Of a stretch of DNA of 64,000 bases, positions 55,852 through 64,000 are shown piece after piece. Origin of the DNA: Adiantum capillus-veneris (Eukaryota > Streptophyta > Polypodiopsida > Polypodiales > Pteridaceae); NCBI GenBank assembly GCA_014529385.2, contig CM043947.1, positions 98,924,036 to 98,988,035 on the forward strand. The letters run 5' to 3'. Position 1 is the stretch's first letter. Every line of letters starts with the position of its first letter. The notes under the pieces are model-generated. The model had not been told where the DNA came from. It saw only the letters and a list, made by a program, of their open reading frames with translations, and made no database searches. Both the position numbers and the translations under genes were made by a program.

Positions 55852-58800
55852 TTGGAGATCTAAGATCCTTTCATGTAGAACCTCTTTTGGTTTTTTTGCC
55901 ACTCTTGCAAGAACGCGCAAGCTTGAGAGCTCTACCTCAATGGGGAGAAGTGCCTCTTGTCCATAAACTAGATGAAAAGGGGTGAATTGGGTAGATACCT
56001 TGAAAGATGTCCTATACGCCCAAAGAGCAGCCGTCAAATGGCGATCCCAATCATTAGGCCGGTCCACAACCTGCTTAGAAATGATCTTACATATCATTCC
56101 ATTCACTTTTTCCACCAATCCATTGCATTGAGCATAGTAGGGTGTGGAATGCAGGTGTTTCACTTTTAACCTCCTCAAGAGATCATTCAGAAGGTCAGCC
56201 CTAAAACCCGGCCCTGGATCTAATAAGATTTCTAGGGGTGTTCCAAACCTACTACAAATATGATCAAAAATAAACTTTGATACCTCTTCAGCTGTGATTC
56301 GGGTTGTGCTTGTTGCTTCTGCCCATCGTGTCATGTAGTCAACACCCATGATGATGAAAACCTTCCCTGTAGAAGTACGAGGTAGGGGACCTATTGCATC
56401 CACACCCCACTTTTCCAAAGGGCCATAAGATATTATTGGGACTCGAGGCTCATATGTTAGTCGTCTATCCCCAGCAATTTGGCATGGCTTACATGCCTTA
56501 CACCAATATTGGACATTACGATGTAAGATCGGCCAAATAAACCCTGCTTGTAAAATCTTCCTACTTGTAATATCGTGAGAAAAGTGACCACCACAGACAT
56601 CATCATGACATGAAAGAAGAATTTTCTCTATCTCTTGCACACTTGGTACTCTCCTCAAGACCAAATCTTTCCCTTTGTGATATAAATCATCCCCGATCAA
56701 CTGGTAAGGTGTGGCCTTCTTAACTAGTCTATGTCTTTGCACCTTGTCTAAGTGTTTGGGACACTCACCTGTTTGTAGAAAGAAGATAATGTCTTTTAGC
56801 TCCTCTTGACCTTGATATTTGGGTTCATATAGTTTCACACCTCCTACCGCCATTTTAATCTTTTCATTTGCGAGTAAGTCTGTTTCCTTGTTATGAGTTC
56901 TCACAATGTGTTGTACTTGTGTTGCTTTAAAACCCTTCATCAAAGCTCTTCCACTACTAAGCCACTCAAACAATGTACGATTCTTGCACCTCCAAGTCCC
57001 TTGGATTTGCATGACCACTAGCAAAGAATCACCTTTTATAATAAGTCTTTGTATGCCTAATTCTTTGCATTCTTCTAACCCAAGGGTTAGAGCAGCATAC
57101 TCAGCCTCATTCTTAGAGTGAACACTGGGTAGAGTGATACCTTTTCTAACCATTACCTCCTTTTGTGGGTTCAAAATGATGATTCCCCCTGCTGCTTTGT
57201 CTTGTTGGCGTTGATAAGCTCCGTCAAAGCATAAAGTATGGGCATTATCAATCTCCTTCACTTTCAACTGTTTTGAGCCTTCCTCTCTTTGTAGTCGTGA
57301 TCCTTCCCTTTCTCTCACTTTGTAGGTGAGAATGTCTGCAAGTCTTGCTCTTGTGCTATCTTCTACAAGGACAGTGTATTCAAATTCTTGGAGTTCAAGC
57401 ACCCACTTTGCTATTCTAGATGAGAGGCTCATGTGTTGTACTACATATGGTAGATTGTGCTCTAAGGTGAGAAAAACAAATGGAACAGGGAGAAGATACG
57501 ATCGAAACTTCCTTACCGCAAACAAGATTGCAAAGACCACTTTCTCCATTTCAGTGTATCCCTTCTCGGCCGGAGTCATCACCTTGCTTGCAAAATAGAT
57601 CGGCCTCATGTATGATGTTTTAGGATCTTTTTGCATCAAAACAACACCAATTGCTTCGAAACCTACACTTGGAGTGACATAGTAGGTCTCCTTTGGATCT
57701 GGTGGCATTAGGATTGGGAGAGAGCTAAGAATGCCCTTCACTTCCTCAAAACATTTTGCATGTTCCCTCCCCCATTCAAATGTAGATTGGCTTGCCAACC
57801 TATGCAAAGGGGTGATGGCTTCTGCTAGGAGATGGATGAAGCGAGACATGTACCTCACTTTGTGGTTGAAGGTCATTAGCTCCTTAGTTGTTGTTGGTGG
57901 AGATAATGACAAAAGGGCCTCTACTTTAGAGGGATCCACTTGAATTCCTTGTGAAGAAACCACATGGCCTAGCAAAACCACCTGAGATTCATCGATATGA
58001 CACTTCTCTGGGTTGAGTTGTCCCCCAAATTGATGGAGCCTCTTAAGCCCCTCTTCAACCTTTTGGCAATGAAGTGATCTACAACTATAAATACAGAAAT
58101 CATCCATAAAGACTCTTATAGATTTTCCAAAGAATGGCTGAAATACAAATATTGTGAATCTCATGAAGGTGCTAGGAGCATTGGTGAGCCCAAAAGGCAT
58201 TACTCTGAATGCAAAACATCCCCAAGGTGTGATGAAGGTGGTTTTTGGTTGGTCCTCTTCTGCTATTCTAATTTGAAAATATCCTGAATACCCATCACAC
58301 ACAGTGTAGCATTCGTGACCTTCTACTTCATTCAAAATTTCATCTTGGAAAGGGAGAGGGAAGTGGTCCCTCTTTGTCGCAGCGTTGAGGGGTTTGTAAT
58401 CCACGCAAACCCTCCACTTACCATTCTTCTTGGGAGTGACTACAATAGGTGATACCCAATCGGAGTTGGATACTGGATAGATGAAGCCAGCCTTCAAGAG
58501 TCGATTCACTTCTTGTAGGAGATCCTTTTTTTGCACAGATCCTAGTCGCCTTAACTTTTGAGCCACGGGTTTGGTCCCTGGTTTCAATTCAATTCGATGC
58601 TCTATTACATCTACACCTCTTATTTGTGAGTAGTCAGTGATAAACAAATTGGGATACCTCCTTAACATATTGATGTAGGACCTCTTCTCCTCACAAGTAA
58701 GATCTTTTGCAAGCATCTTCTCAAATCCTTCTTCAAGGTGGTGGCCTCTTTCATCCCCTCGTGTGTGATTGTCTGTTGGATTTTCTTCTACAGGAACATC

Positions 58801-59907
58801 TTGAGTGTTGGCGTTGAATACAATTCCCATTACCTCCAAAGAAGAATCCTCTTCACTGGTTGATGCACTGGTTGATGCTTCCTCATCACTTGAGTAAGGA
58901 CTCTCCTCCTCGCTCTCTTCATCTGCCGTGGTTTCATAGTTGATATCTAGTTGCTTTCCTTCTCGCCAATCATACACCACCGGTTGACCCTTCTTAAGAA
59001 TCAAACGACCACTTCCCCATTTTTGATCTTCATTCACAGCAATGAGCCAAGGACTCCCTAGGATGATGGGATAGCCCTCCCCCTTAGCTGGCATGACATA
59101 CATATCCACTCGTGCATCTATGTTACATACATAAACTTTAACATTTTCAATGATCCCCAAACACTTCACACTTGAGTTTTTGGCTAGCCTAGCTTGACAA
59201 TTAGAGGACTTTGTAATTTCAAGCTCTAACCTGTTCATTGATTTTTCCGTGATCACACACATTTGAGCTCCACCATCAACATATACATTAGACACCTTTT
59301 TACCCTTTATGTAAGCATCCACAATGGGTTCCACATCTTTTTGTAGCTTTGAGGCCACAACCTTAATGGAAAGATTTGCTTTCTTTTTTGGAATTCTTGT
59401 ACTTACCAACTTTGGCCATTGCCTTCTTACTTTGGCTGATAGGTGTAGAAGTTGAGGCCATGAAATGTTTGGCTTTTGGGTTTGTAAATCCTCCAGGATG
59501 TTGTAGGGCTCTAGCTCCTTTCCCAATGGGAAGTCGTTGATACCAATTTCCCTTCGCCTTGATCTTTTCTTCCTGCTACTTTCAGCTTCTTCCATCTTTG
59601 ACTTCTTCTTCTTGTCCCTTCTAGCTGAATTTGTTCCTTCAGTTCTCATGTCTTCATCCTTATCATGTGCTCTTGTGCGTTTTTCTGCCGGCATAACATC
59701 AAAGTTTAGAGTATGCTCATCTAGTACCTCTTCTAGCTTGATGATGTTGACTCCTCTTTCTTCCTCCTCATGTGGGACGGGAGGTATATTTGCTGGTGGG
59801 GGTGGTCGACGAAGGATTTGTGGACCTTGAGTAGTTCTTGCTGCACAGTGAGAGGAGGCGGTCTGGGGGGATATATGTCTCCCGGAAGTCACCTTGGATG
59901 TGGACAA
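55849..59907 (-). CDS. Gypsy C pol polyprotein (1352 residues)
   Basis: Domains in order: a basic, acidic N-terminus to about residue 200; aspartic protease with loop VYVDGGAQ (Asp211; DGG rather than DSG/DTG); reverse transcriptase about 440-690 with CDGYSGYFQI (Asp538) and VFMDDF (Asp602, Asp603); a first RNase H about 735-860 whose catalytic Asp positions are replaced (VTPSVGFEAIG, TLEHNLP); a second RNase H about 890-1020 with all four acids (CFDGAY Asp895, EAEYAAL Glu936, IKGDS Asp960, HNKETD Asp1010); integrase with HHCC (His1101, His1108, Cys1139, Cys1142) and Asp1170, Asp1230, Glu1266, that is D,D(35)E. The polyprotein is cut by its own protease and copies and inserts the element. Gag lies upstream, overlapping by 19 bases in another frame. 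Confidence 0.93.
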   Translation of the reverse strand: MSTSKVTSGRHISPQTASSHCAARTTQGPQILRRPPPPANIPPVPHEEEERGVNIIKLEEVLDEHTLNFDVMPAEKRTRAHDKDEDMRTEGTNSARRDKKKKSKMEEAESSRKKRSRRREIGINDFPLGKELEPYNILEDLQTQKPNISWPQLLHLSAKVRRQWPKLVSTRIPKKKANLSIKVVASKLQKDVEPIVDAYIKGKKVSNVYVDGGAQMCVITEKSMNRLELEITKSSNCQARLAKNSSVKCLGIIENVKVYVCNIDARVDMYVMPAKGEGYPIILGSPWLIAVNEDQKWGSGRLILKKGQPVVYDWREGKQLDINYETTADEESEEESPYSSDEEASTSASTSEEDSSLEVMGIVFNANTQDVPVEENPTDNHTRGDERGHHLEEGFEKMLAKDLTCEEKRSYINMLRRYPNLFITDYSQIRGVDVIEHRIELKPGTKPVAQKLRRLGSVQKKDLLQEVNRLLKAGFIYPVSNSDWVSPIVVTPKKNGKWRVCVDYKPLNAATKRDHFPLPFQDEILNEVEGHECYTVCDGYSGYFQIRIAEEDQPKTTFITPWGCFAFRVMPFGLTNAPSTFMRFTIFVFQPFFGKSIRVFMDDFCIYSCRSLHCQKVEEGLKRLHQFGGQLNPEKCHIDESQVVLLGHVVSSQGIQVDPSKVEALLSLSPPTTTKELMTFNHKVRYMSRFIHLLAEAITPLHRLASQSTFEWGREHAKCFEEVKGILSSLPILMPPDPKETYYVTPSVGFEAIGVVLMQKDPKTSYMRPIYFASKVMTPAEKGYTEMEKVVFAILFAVRKFRSYLLPVPFVFLTLEHNLPYVVQHMSLSSRIAKWVLELQEFEYTVLVEDSTRARLADILTYKVREREGSRLQREEGSKQLKVKEIDNAHTLCFDGAYQRQQDKAAGGIIILNPQKEVMVRKGITLPSVHSKNEAEYAALTLGLEECKELGIQRLIIKGDSLLVVMQIQGTWRCKNRTLFEWLSSGRALMKGFKATQVQHIVRTHNKETDLLANEKIKMAVGGVKLYEPKYQGQEELKDIIFFLQTGECPKHLDKVQRHRLVKKATPYQLIGDDLYHKGKDLVLRRVPSVQEIEKILLSCHDDVCGGHFSHDITSRKILQAGFIWPILHRNVQYWCKACKPCQIAGDRRLTYEPRVPIISYGPLEKWGVDAIGPLPRTSTGKVFIIMGVDYMTRWAEATSTTRITAEEVSKFIFDHICSRFGTPLEILLDPGPGFRADLLNDLLRRLKVKHLHSTPYYAQCNGLVEKVNGMICKIISKQVVDRPNDWDRHLTAALWAYRTSFKVSTQFTPFHLVYGQEALLPIEVELSSLRVLARVAKKPKEVLHERILDLQ

Positions 59908-60758
59908 TTGTACATGCCATGGCCCATTTCATTGCAATTCCAACATCGCAACTCTTGAGCTTGTCTTCGTTGATTGAGATTCCCTTCTCTTGGTTGTCGT
60001 TGTTGAGGTAGGCCTTGTACTAGATTCAGAGTGAGGCTCTCAAGCTGTTGAGTTAGCCTTTGTAAAACCTCTTGTTGAGAGTTATCTCCTATTTGTCAAG
60101 ATTGTGCAAGAGGGGCCCTAATTGGTGCTTCCATGGTTTGTGAAGACTCCCTCTCACTCACTTCATTCAAACCCCTTGCTCTATGTGCTTGGAAGTGTAG
60201 TTTTCTAAACTTGATGATGGATACCTCACGTGCTTCTTCGAAGGTGGATGGGAATTTTAGCTCTACTTTAGCCTTTAAAAGTAGATACAAGCCAACCATG
60301 AATCTCTCTTTTTTTAGAAAGTTAGGTGCACCACCATGATTTTCTAATGTAGCCTCCCACCTACCCCATAGATTGACAAAGGTTGCTTCATAAGAGGGAT
60401 AGTCTTCAAGTGATACCTGCTTATGTCCAATAAGACATTTCCATAGTCCTTCAGAAGTATCACCTTGCCCGAACTTGGAGAGGAAGCTTGCTCGCAGTCT
60501 CTCCCAATTGGAATTGATTTGGGGTTGCAAGGTCTCATACCATGATTTAGCTTCTGCTTTTAGAACCAATGGGAAGGCTCGTAGCTTTACTTCCTCTTCA
60601 TCTCTCTCAGATATGAGATGTGCCATCTCCAAGTTGTCAAGAAACTCTTGCGCATCTTCCCCACTTCTTGCATAGAACGTGGGAAAAGAACTTGACATTT
60701 TGTTTAGAATTTTTGATTTTTTTTTTTTTTGAAGAAACTTTTCTCTTACGGGCCGCAC
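59889..60758 (-). pseudogene. Gypsy C gag with zinc knuckle and one internal UGA
   Basis: The capsid region reads SSSFPTFYARSGEDAQEFL (the likely start Met precedes it near 60698), AKSWYETLQPQINSNWERL, LSKFGQGDTSEGLWKCLIGH and SLEDYPSYEATFVNLWGRW, the retrotransposon-gag family. A TGA lies at 60096-60098. The same frame continues with Gln-rich sequence to the knuckle CWNCNEMGHGMYNC (59904-59945) and stops at TGA 59889-59891. The knuckle packages the RNA genome. The pol start at 59907 overlaps this end in the -1 frame, suggesting frameshift or reinitiation for pol expression. If the first TGA is real, this copy makes only a knuckle-less gag. Confidence 0.85.
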
Positions 60759-61349
60759 AAGATTGTTGACACTATAAATCTGATTACATTAAAATGAAGA
60801 TGTACACATCCATTGTTAATTCGTACTTTATCATAGGTAGAATAAATGGATTAATTGAAGCATTGATTTCATTGAGGCGAGTGGATCCAAATATCCTCCT
60901 TATGATAGATTGAAACCTAAACTTAGTTGCAATGATTATATGAATGGATTGCCGAGCAATAGGCCTAAAAGGTTCATTGTTTTGATCGTGATTCATGTGC
61001 TACTCCTCGTTGTTGGTTTGAAGACCTCGTTCCTTCATATGGCCCTTGAGCACCCCTTCACCACTCCTTGTTCCCACCTTTAAAACAAAATGAAAACGTG
61101 AACATCAAAAGAAGTTTCATAATTGATGATTGGAAGTATAATTGGATTGGGTGATGCCAGTATTTCTCTAAGTCATTCTGCACCAAACATAAAAACAATG
61201 CGTTGCTGGAAAAAGACTTTTCTATCTATGTGAACATTTACTCTAATGTGCTGTGCAAAATGAAATGGATAGATGGGAACTCCATTGTTCATCACTAAAC
61301 AATTTGAAGGTAACTTGGAAATATGTTCCTCCGTGGGGGAACCACTTTA
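60759..61349 (-). other. Gypsy C leader between primer site and gag
   Basis: About 590 bp of untranslated leader containing the primer-binding site at its right end. No coding sequence supported. Confidence 0.7.
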
Positions 61350-63322
61350 TGAGGGCGAGCTTTTTGAAATGGGGCCTCTAAACCCAAACCAATGGGCCTA
61401 CCCTCACAAAATGTTCGTAAAGAGGTACGCACACTCCTTGGGGCACCACCTTCTTTTGGGAGTGGAGAAGGAAACCAATCAAAATAACACTTGCACTCAC
61501 CCACTCAAGCAATACACTTTGAAAACCCCCTTACTCTATATACACTTTGGACACTTGAACACCATCAACGATTATGCAACCCAATGCCGTGCATCAAAAT
61601 GAAATATGCAATTTGTGGAATAGCATTCACCTTCTCCCCATAATAATACCCATAATACATCCAAACTCTTCCTCTCTCAATCACTCATCAAAAAATCATG
61701 CGCACAAGACTTGCCTCTCAAACACACAAGAGAATCACTTACATCAAACTAACACACTTTGCATAGAGAGGTTAGACCAATTAAATAAGTGTGGAGAAAC
61801 AAACCAATGGTAAATTGAGAATAGAACACTTACTTGATTTCTCGCACACGTTTTAAGGGGAGGACAGACACGGGCTAACCATCACGAATTGCGACACTTG
61901 AAAGTTTTGAAGATGATTTCATGATCATTAACATAACCATGAGAGAGATCATGATGTATTTACAAGTTATTGAGGTGCCACAAATGATTTATTGGGTTGA
62001 TGGAATAAGAGATTGTAGAATGGAAAGAGTGGAGAATAGAGTTGCACTTCCTCCAAATAGGAGGGTTAGGAGGGAGGATGTGAAAGAGGGAGAGTTGGGG
62101 TTTTCTCTACTATTGATCAAGAAAACAACATGAAGTTGAAAATATAGGTGTGTGTCCCTGCGTCTCTCCAAGGGGGGCTATTTATAGTTGTGTAGGAGTG
62201 GGATTATGCTACACTTAATTAGAGTAAGTGATTAGACCTAATTAAGTGTCCTTTGACCACTCATTGAATATTGGACATAAAAGGGACTATTTATTCACCA
62301 AAAATATCATTTTAGACCGTGAAGGCTCCATAGGGGTGCATAATGTAGGTGGGCCCCACCATGAGGCCCTACGGGTGGCTCCTACGGGGTATCTCAACTT
62401 GTCTATCTTGGCATTTAGAAAGCATCTTTAGGTTGGTCCCATCACATGCAAGTGACCTTGAACACTCATTGCTCTTCTAGAAGATGAGTAGGGGAAAGAT
62501 AAGATCTCACCCTCTTGATTTACTTGATTTACAGTTCCCTTTTGCTGCGAATCTCACAAATTTACACTATTTTGACCATAACTTTTTACCTGTAGCTCGG
62601 AATGACATGCTTCAAAAGGAAAAATTGACCTTCTCAACATGTTTGATATGAATTTGGACTATTATTCACACTTATACACCAAGGAATTGGGTTTGGAAGG
62701 TCCACACTAGGCTAGGGAACCTTTTGCTTCCAAGTCTTCTTGTATGGGCCCTTTGCTTGTATGCATCAAAGGGGAATCATGCTTTTTCAAAAGGCTATGA
62801 TGCTTAAACAAATAGAGGAGGGCCCAATATTATTTTCTTGTGAAAAGAATATACAATTGGAGTCTTTTTGAAAGGAGAGAAACTATATGTATATTCTTAA
62901 GAGATATTGGGCCACCTATGTAGGGGGCATAGAAGACTTGTAGAGAGGGACCATAATCTTTGGTAAAGACAAGTGGAGAGTTGATTTCTATGGGAATTTA
63001 TCTATATGGGGTGGAAGATGGATATATTATTTTTCTACTACTAATTCACAAGAGTTAAGAAAGTTTGGGGGTATATAGTTGGTTATTGTATGCTTATTCT
63101 ATTTACAAAGCAAAAAAGAAAAGGGTGGTAATATAAATATATGACTAAGGTGACATTTTTGGGAAGAGTATAATGTATGTGTCGCCACAAAGGTTAAACA
63201 AAGAGGGGGAATTTACTCTAGATAACTTAATAGCGTAGAAAAATATATACACATATGAGGAAGAGGACGTTGAGTAGGCTGACAAATGTTGCAAAAAGAT
63301 GGTTACCATTTTATGCCACTCA
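61350..63322 (-). repeat. Gypsy C right LTR (5' LTR)
   Basis: 1,973 bp, aligned with 53127-55201. The adjoining TTTA at 61346-61349 and the primer site fix the inner edge. Confidence 0.9.
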
Positions 63323-64000
63323 ATACATAAAGCACCAAGGTAGGAGTTTTGTGATTCTTTCTCTTTATGTGAATGATACAAGCCTTGTTTCCAATAATTT
63401 GGGATTTCTTCAACAATTGAAAATTTTTAGGTCTTCTGCATTTGATATGGTGGATTTGGGAGAGATTCACTCATGTCTTGGCATTTAGATTCAAAGAAAC
63501 CACCCAAAAGGTATTTTATTCCTTTGAGAGTCAAAGTTTATTGCAGGTACTATTAAAAAATTTGGTATGGAATCAACACATTCGGCCAACACACCTTGTT
63601 TTGTGAGTTCTACAAAGAACACTTTTGACAGTGGCAGTCAACTTGTCACAAATCAAGCTTATGCTAACTTGATTGGATGTCTTCAGTTTTTTGGCATGAA
63701 CACTCACCCTGATATTTTGTTTTTTTCTAATTATCTTGCACAACATCTTGCATGCTCTTCTCTTAAGCATTGGTCTGCAACAAAGCATGTACTGAAATAA
63801 TTAAAAGGCACAACAGATTTTGGTTTGGTCTATCAATGACAATTGACATCGGATTCAATGCAATATCTTTCTCTTTTGGGTTACAAAGCGTGCTCACATC
63901 TATCTATGCAATCTACTGGGAAGTTCTTCTTAAATGGTGGTCTTCTTTCTTGGATTAGCAAGAAACAATGATGAGTTGCAGTTTCTATGACTGAGTCAGA
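63323..64000 (+). pseudogene. Copia D reverse transcriptase/RNase H, right part
   Basis: It resumes exactly where 53126 broke off. YIKHQGRSFVILSLYVNDT gives the catalytic box as YVND instead of YVDD, a loss of one catalytic Asp. FDMVDLGEIHSCLGI, ANTPCFVSSTKNTF and YANLIGCLQFFGMNTHPDIL follow, colinear with 32363-32870 of copia B in complement. In-frame stops occur at about 63487 and 63527 and again after 63798. The sequence continues past the window edge toward the RNase H and 3' LTR. Confidence 0.85.

Larger units (their letters stand above)
53127..63322 (-). mobile_element. Gypsy C, nearly intact Ty3-type (Tat-like) element
   Basis: 10,196 bp, LTRs 53127-55201 and 61350-63322, plus-strand ends TGAGGG and CACTCA. 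Flanks are ATAC on both sides; copia B shows the empty target as TTATACATAAA, so the duplication is exactly 4 bp. On the minus strand a primer site TGGTTCCCCCACGGAGG lies five bases inside the 5' LTR. A purine tract (CTTGGGGGAGGG) lies just before the 3' LTR. Genes are gag, then pol in the -1 frame. Lack of a chromodomain and presence of two RNase H domains place it with the Tat group, as known for plants. Confidence 0.92.

Noticed and set aside
1-64000. CRISPR arrays, bacterial operons, tRNA and rRNA genes
   Set aside because: No spaced identical repeats, no tRNA-like cloverleaf sequence and no rRNA motifs were recognised; everything classifiable is plant nuclear and transposon-derived.

Overview
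This window is plant nuclear DNA made almost entirely of nested transposable elements, with one decayed host gene remnant at the left edge. The evidence is plant-type GT..AG introns, Ty1/copia and Ty3/gypsy elements with plant-type domains, a CACTA (En/Spm) transposon, and captured PLS-type pentatricopeptide (PPR) coding sequence whose wording resembles fern or lycophyte PPR genes. A fern is my best guess, as inference only. I saw no tRNA, rRNA, CRISPR or bacterial feature.

Layout. (1) 540-2005: spliced remnant of a pepsin-like aspartic protease. (2) 3502-15050, 'block 1', plus strand: a copia element (copia A) is split by an LTR element called B here. B is itself split by a minus-strand Ty3-type element (gypsy A1) that has gag and integrase but no recognisable protease or reverse transcriptase. 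(3) About 16570-19526: orphan plus-strand LTR element D (LTR, primer-binding site, gag, acidic tail). (4) 20545-about 22390: minus-strand element E (gag with zinc knuckle, tRNA-Met-type primer site, LTR). (5) 23099-53126, 'block 2': a second copy of the same copia/B/gypsy A compound. It carries a 20,420-bp CACTA transposon (27369-47788, TAC target duplication) inside its gypsy A copy. The CACTA element in turn holds a minus-strand copia (copia B, 31497-35981) and an unusual LTR element (38424-45893). (6) 53127-63322: a nearly intact minus-strand Ty3/gypsy element (gypsy C) inserted in the reverse transcriptase of the block-2 copia, which resumes at 63323 and runs off the window.

The nesting gives a relative clock. 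The copia was entered by B, and B by gypsy A; the compound was then duplicated. Only the block-2 copy later received the CACTA element and gypsy C. The two elements inside CACTA came after it. The 7.4-kb region of block 1 preserves the empty site of the CACTA insertion, and copia B preserves the empty site of gypsy C.

The most unusual item is the LTR element at 38424-45893. Its 2.45-kb LTRs each contain a PPR gene fragment, and its interior encodes no recognisable gag or pol but one long acidic reading frame (40921-42654, two TAG interruptions) of unknown function. Gypsy C is the best-preserved mobile gene set: gag with a zinc knuckle, and a 1352-residue pol with protease, reverse transcriptase, a degenerate first RNase H, a second RNase H with all catalytic acids, and a D,D(35)E integrase.
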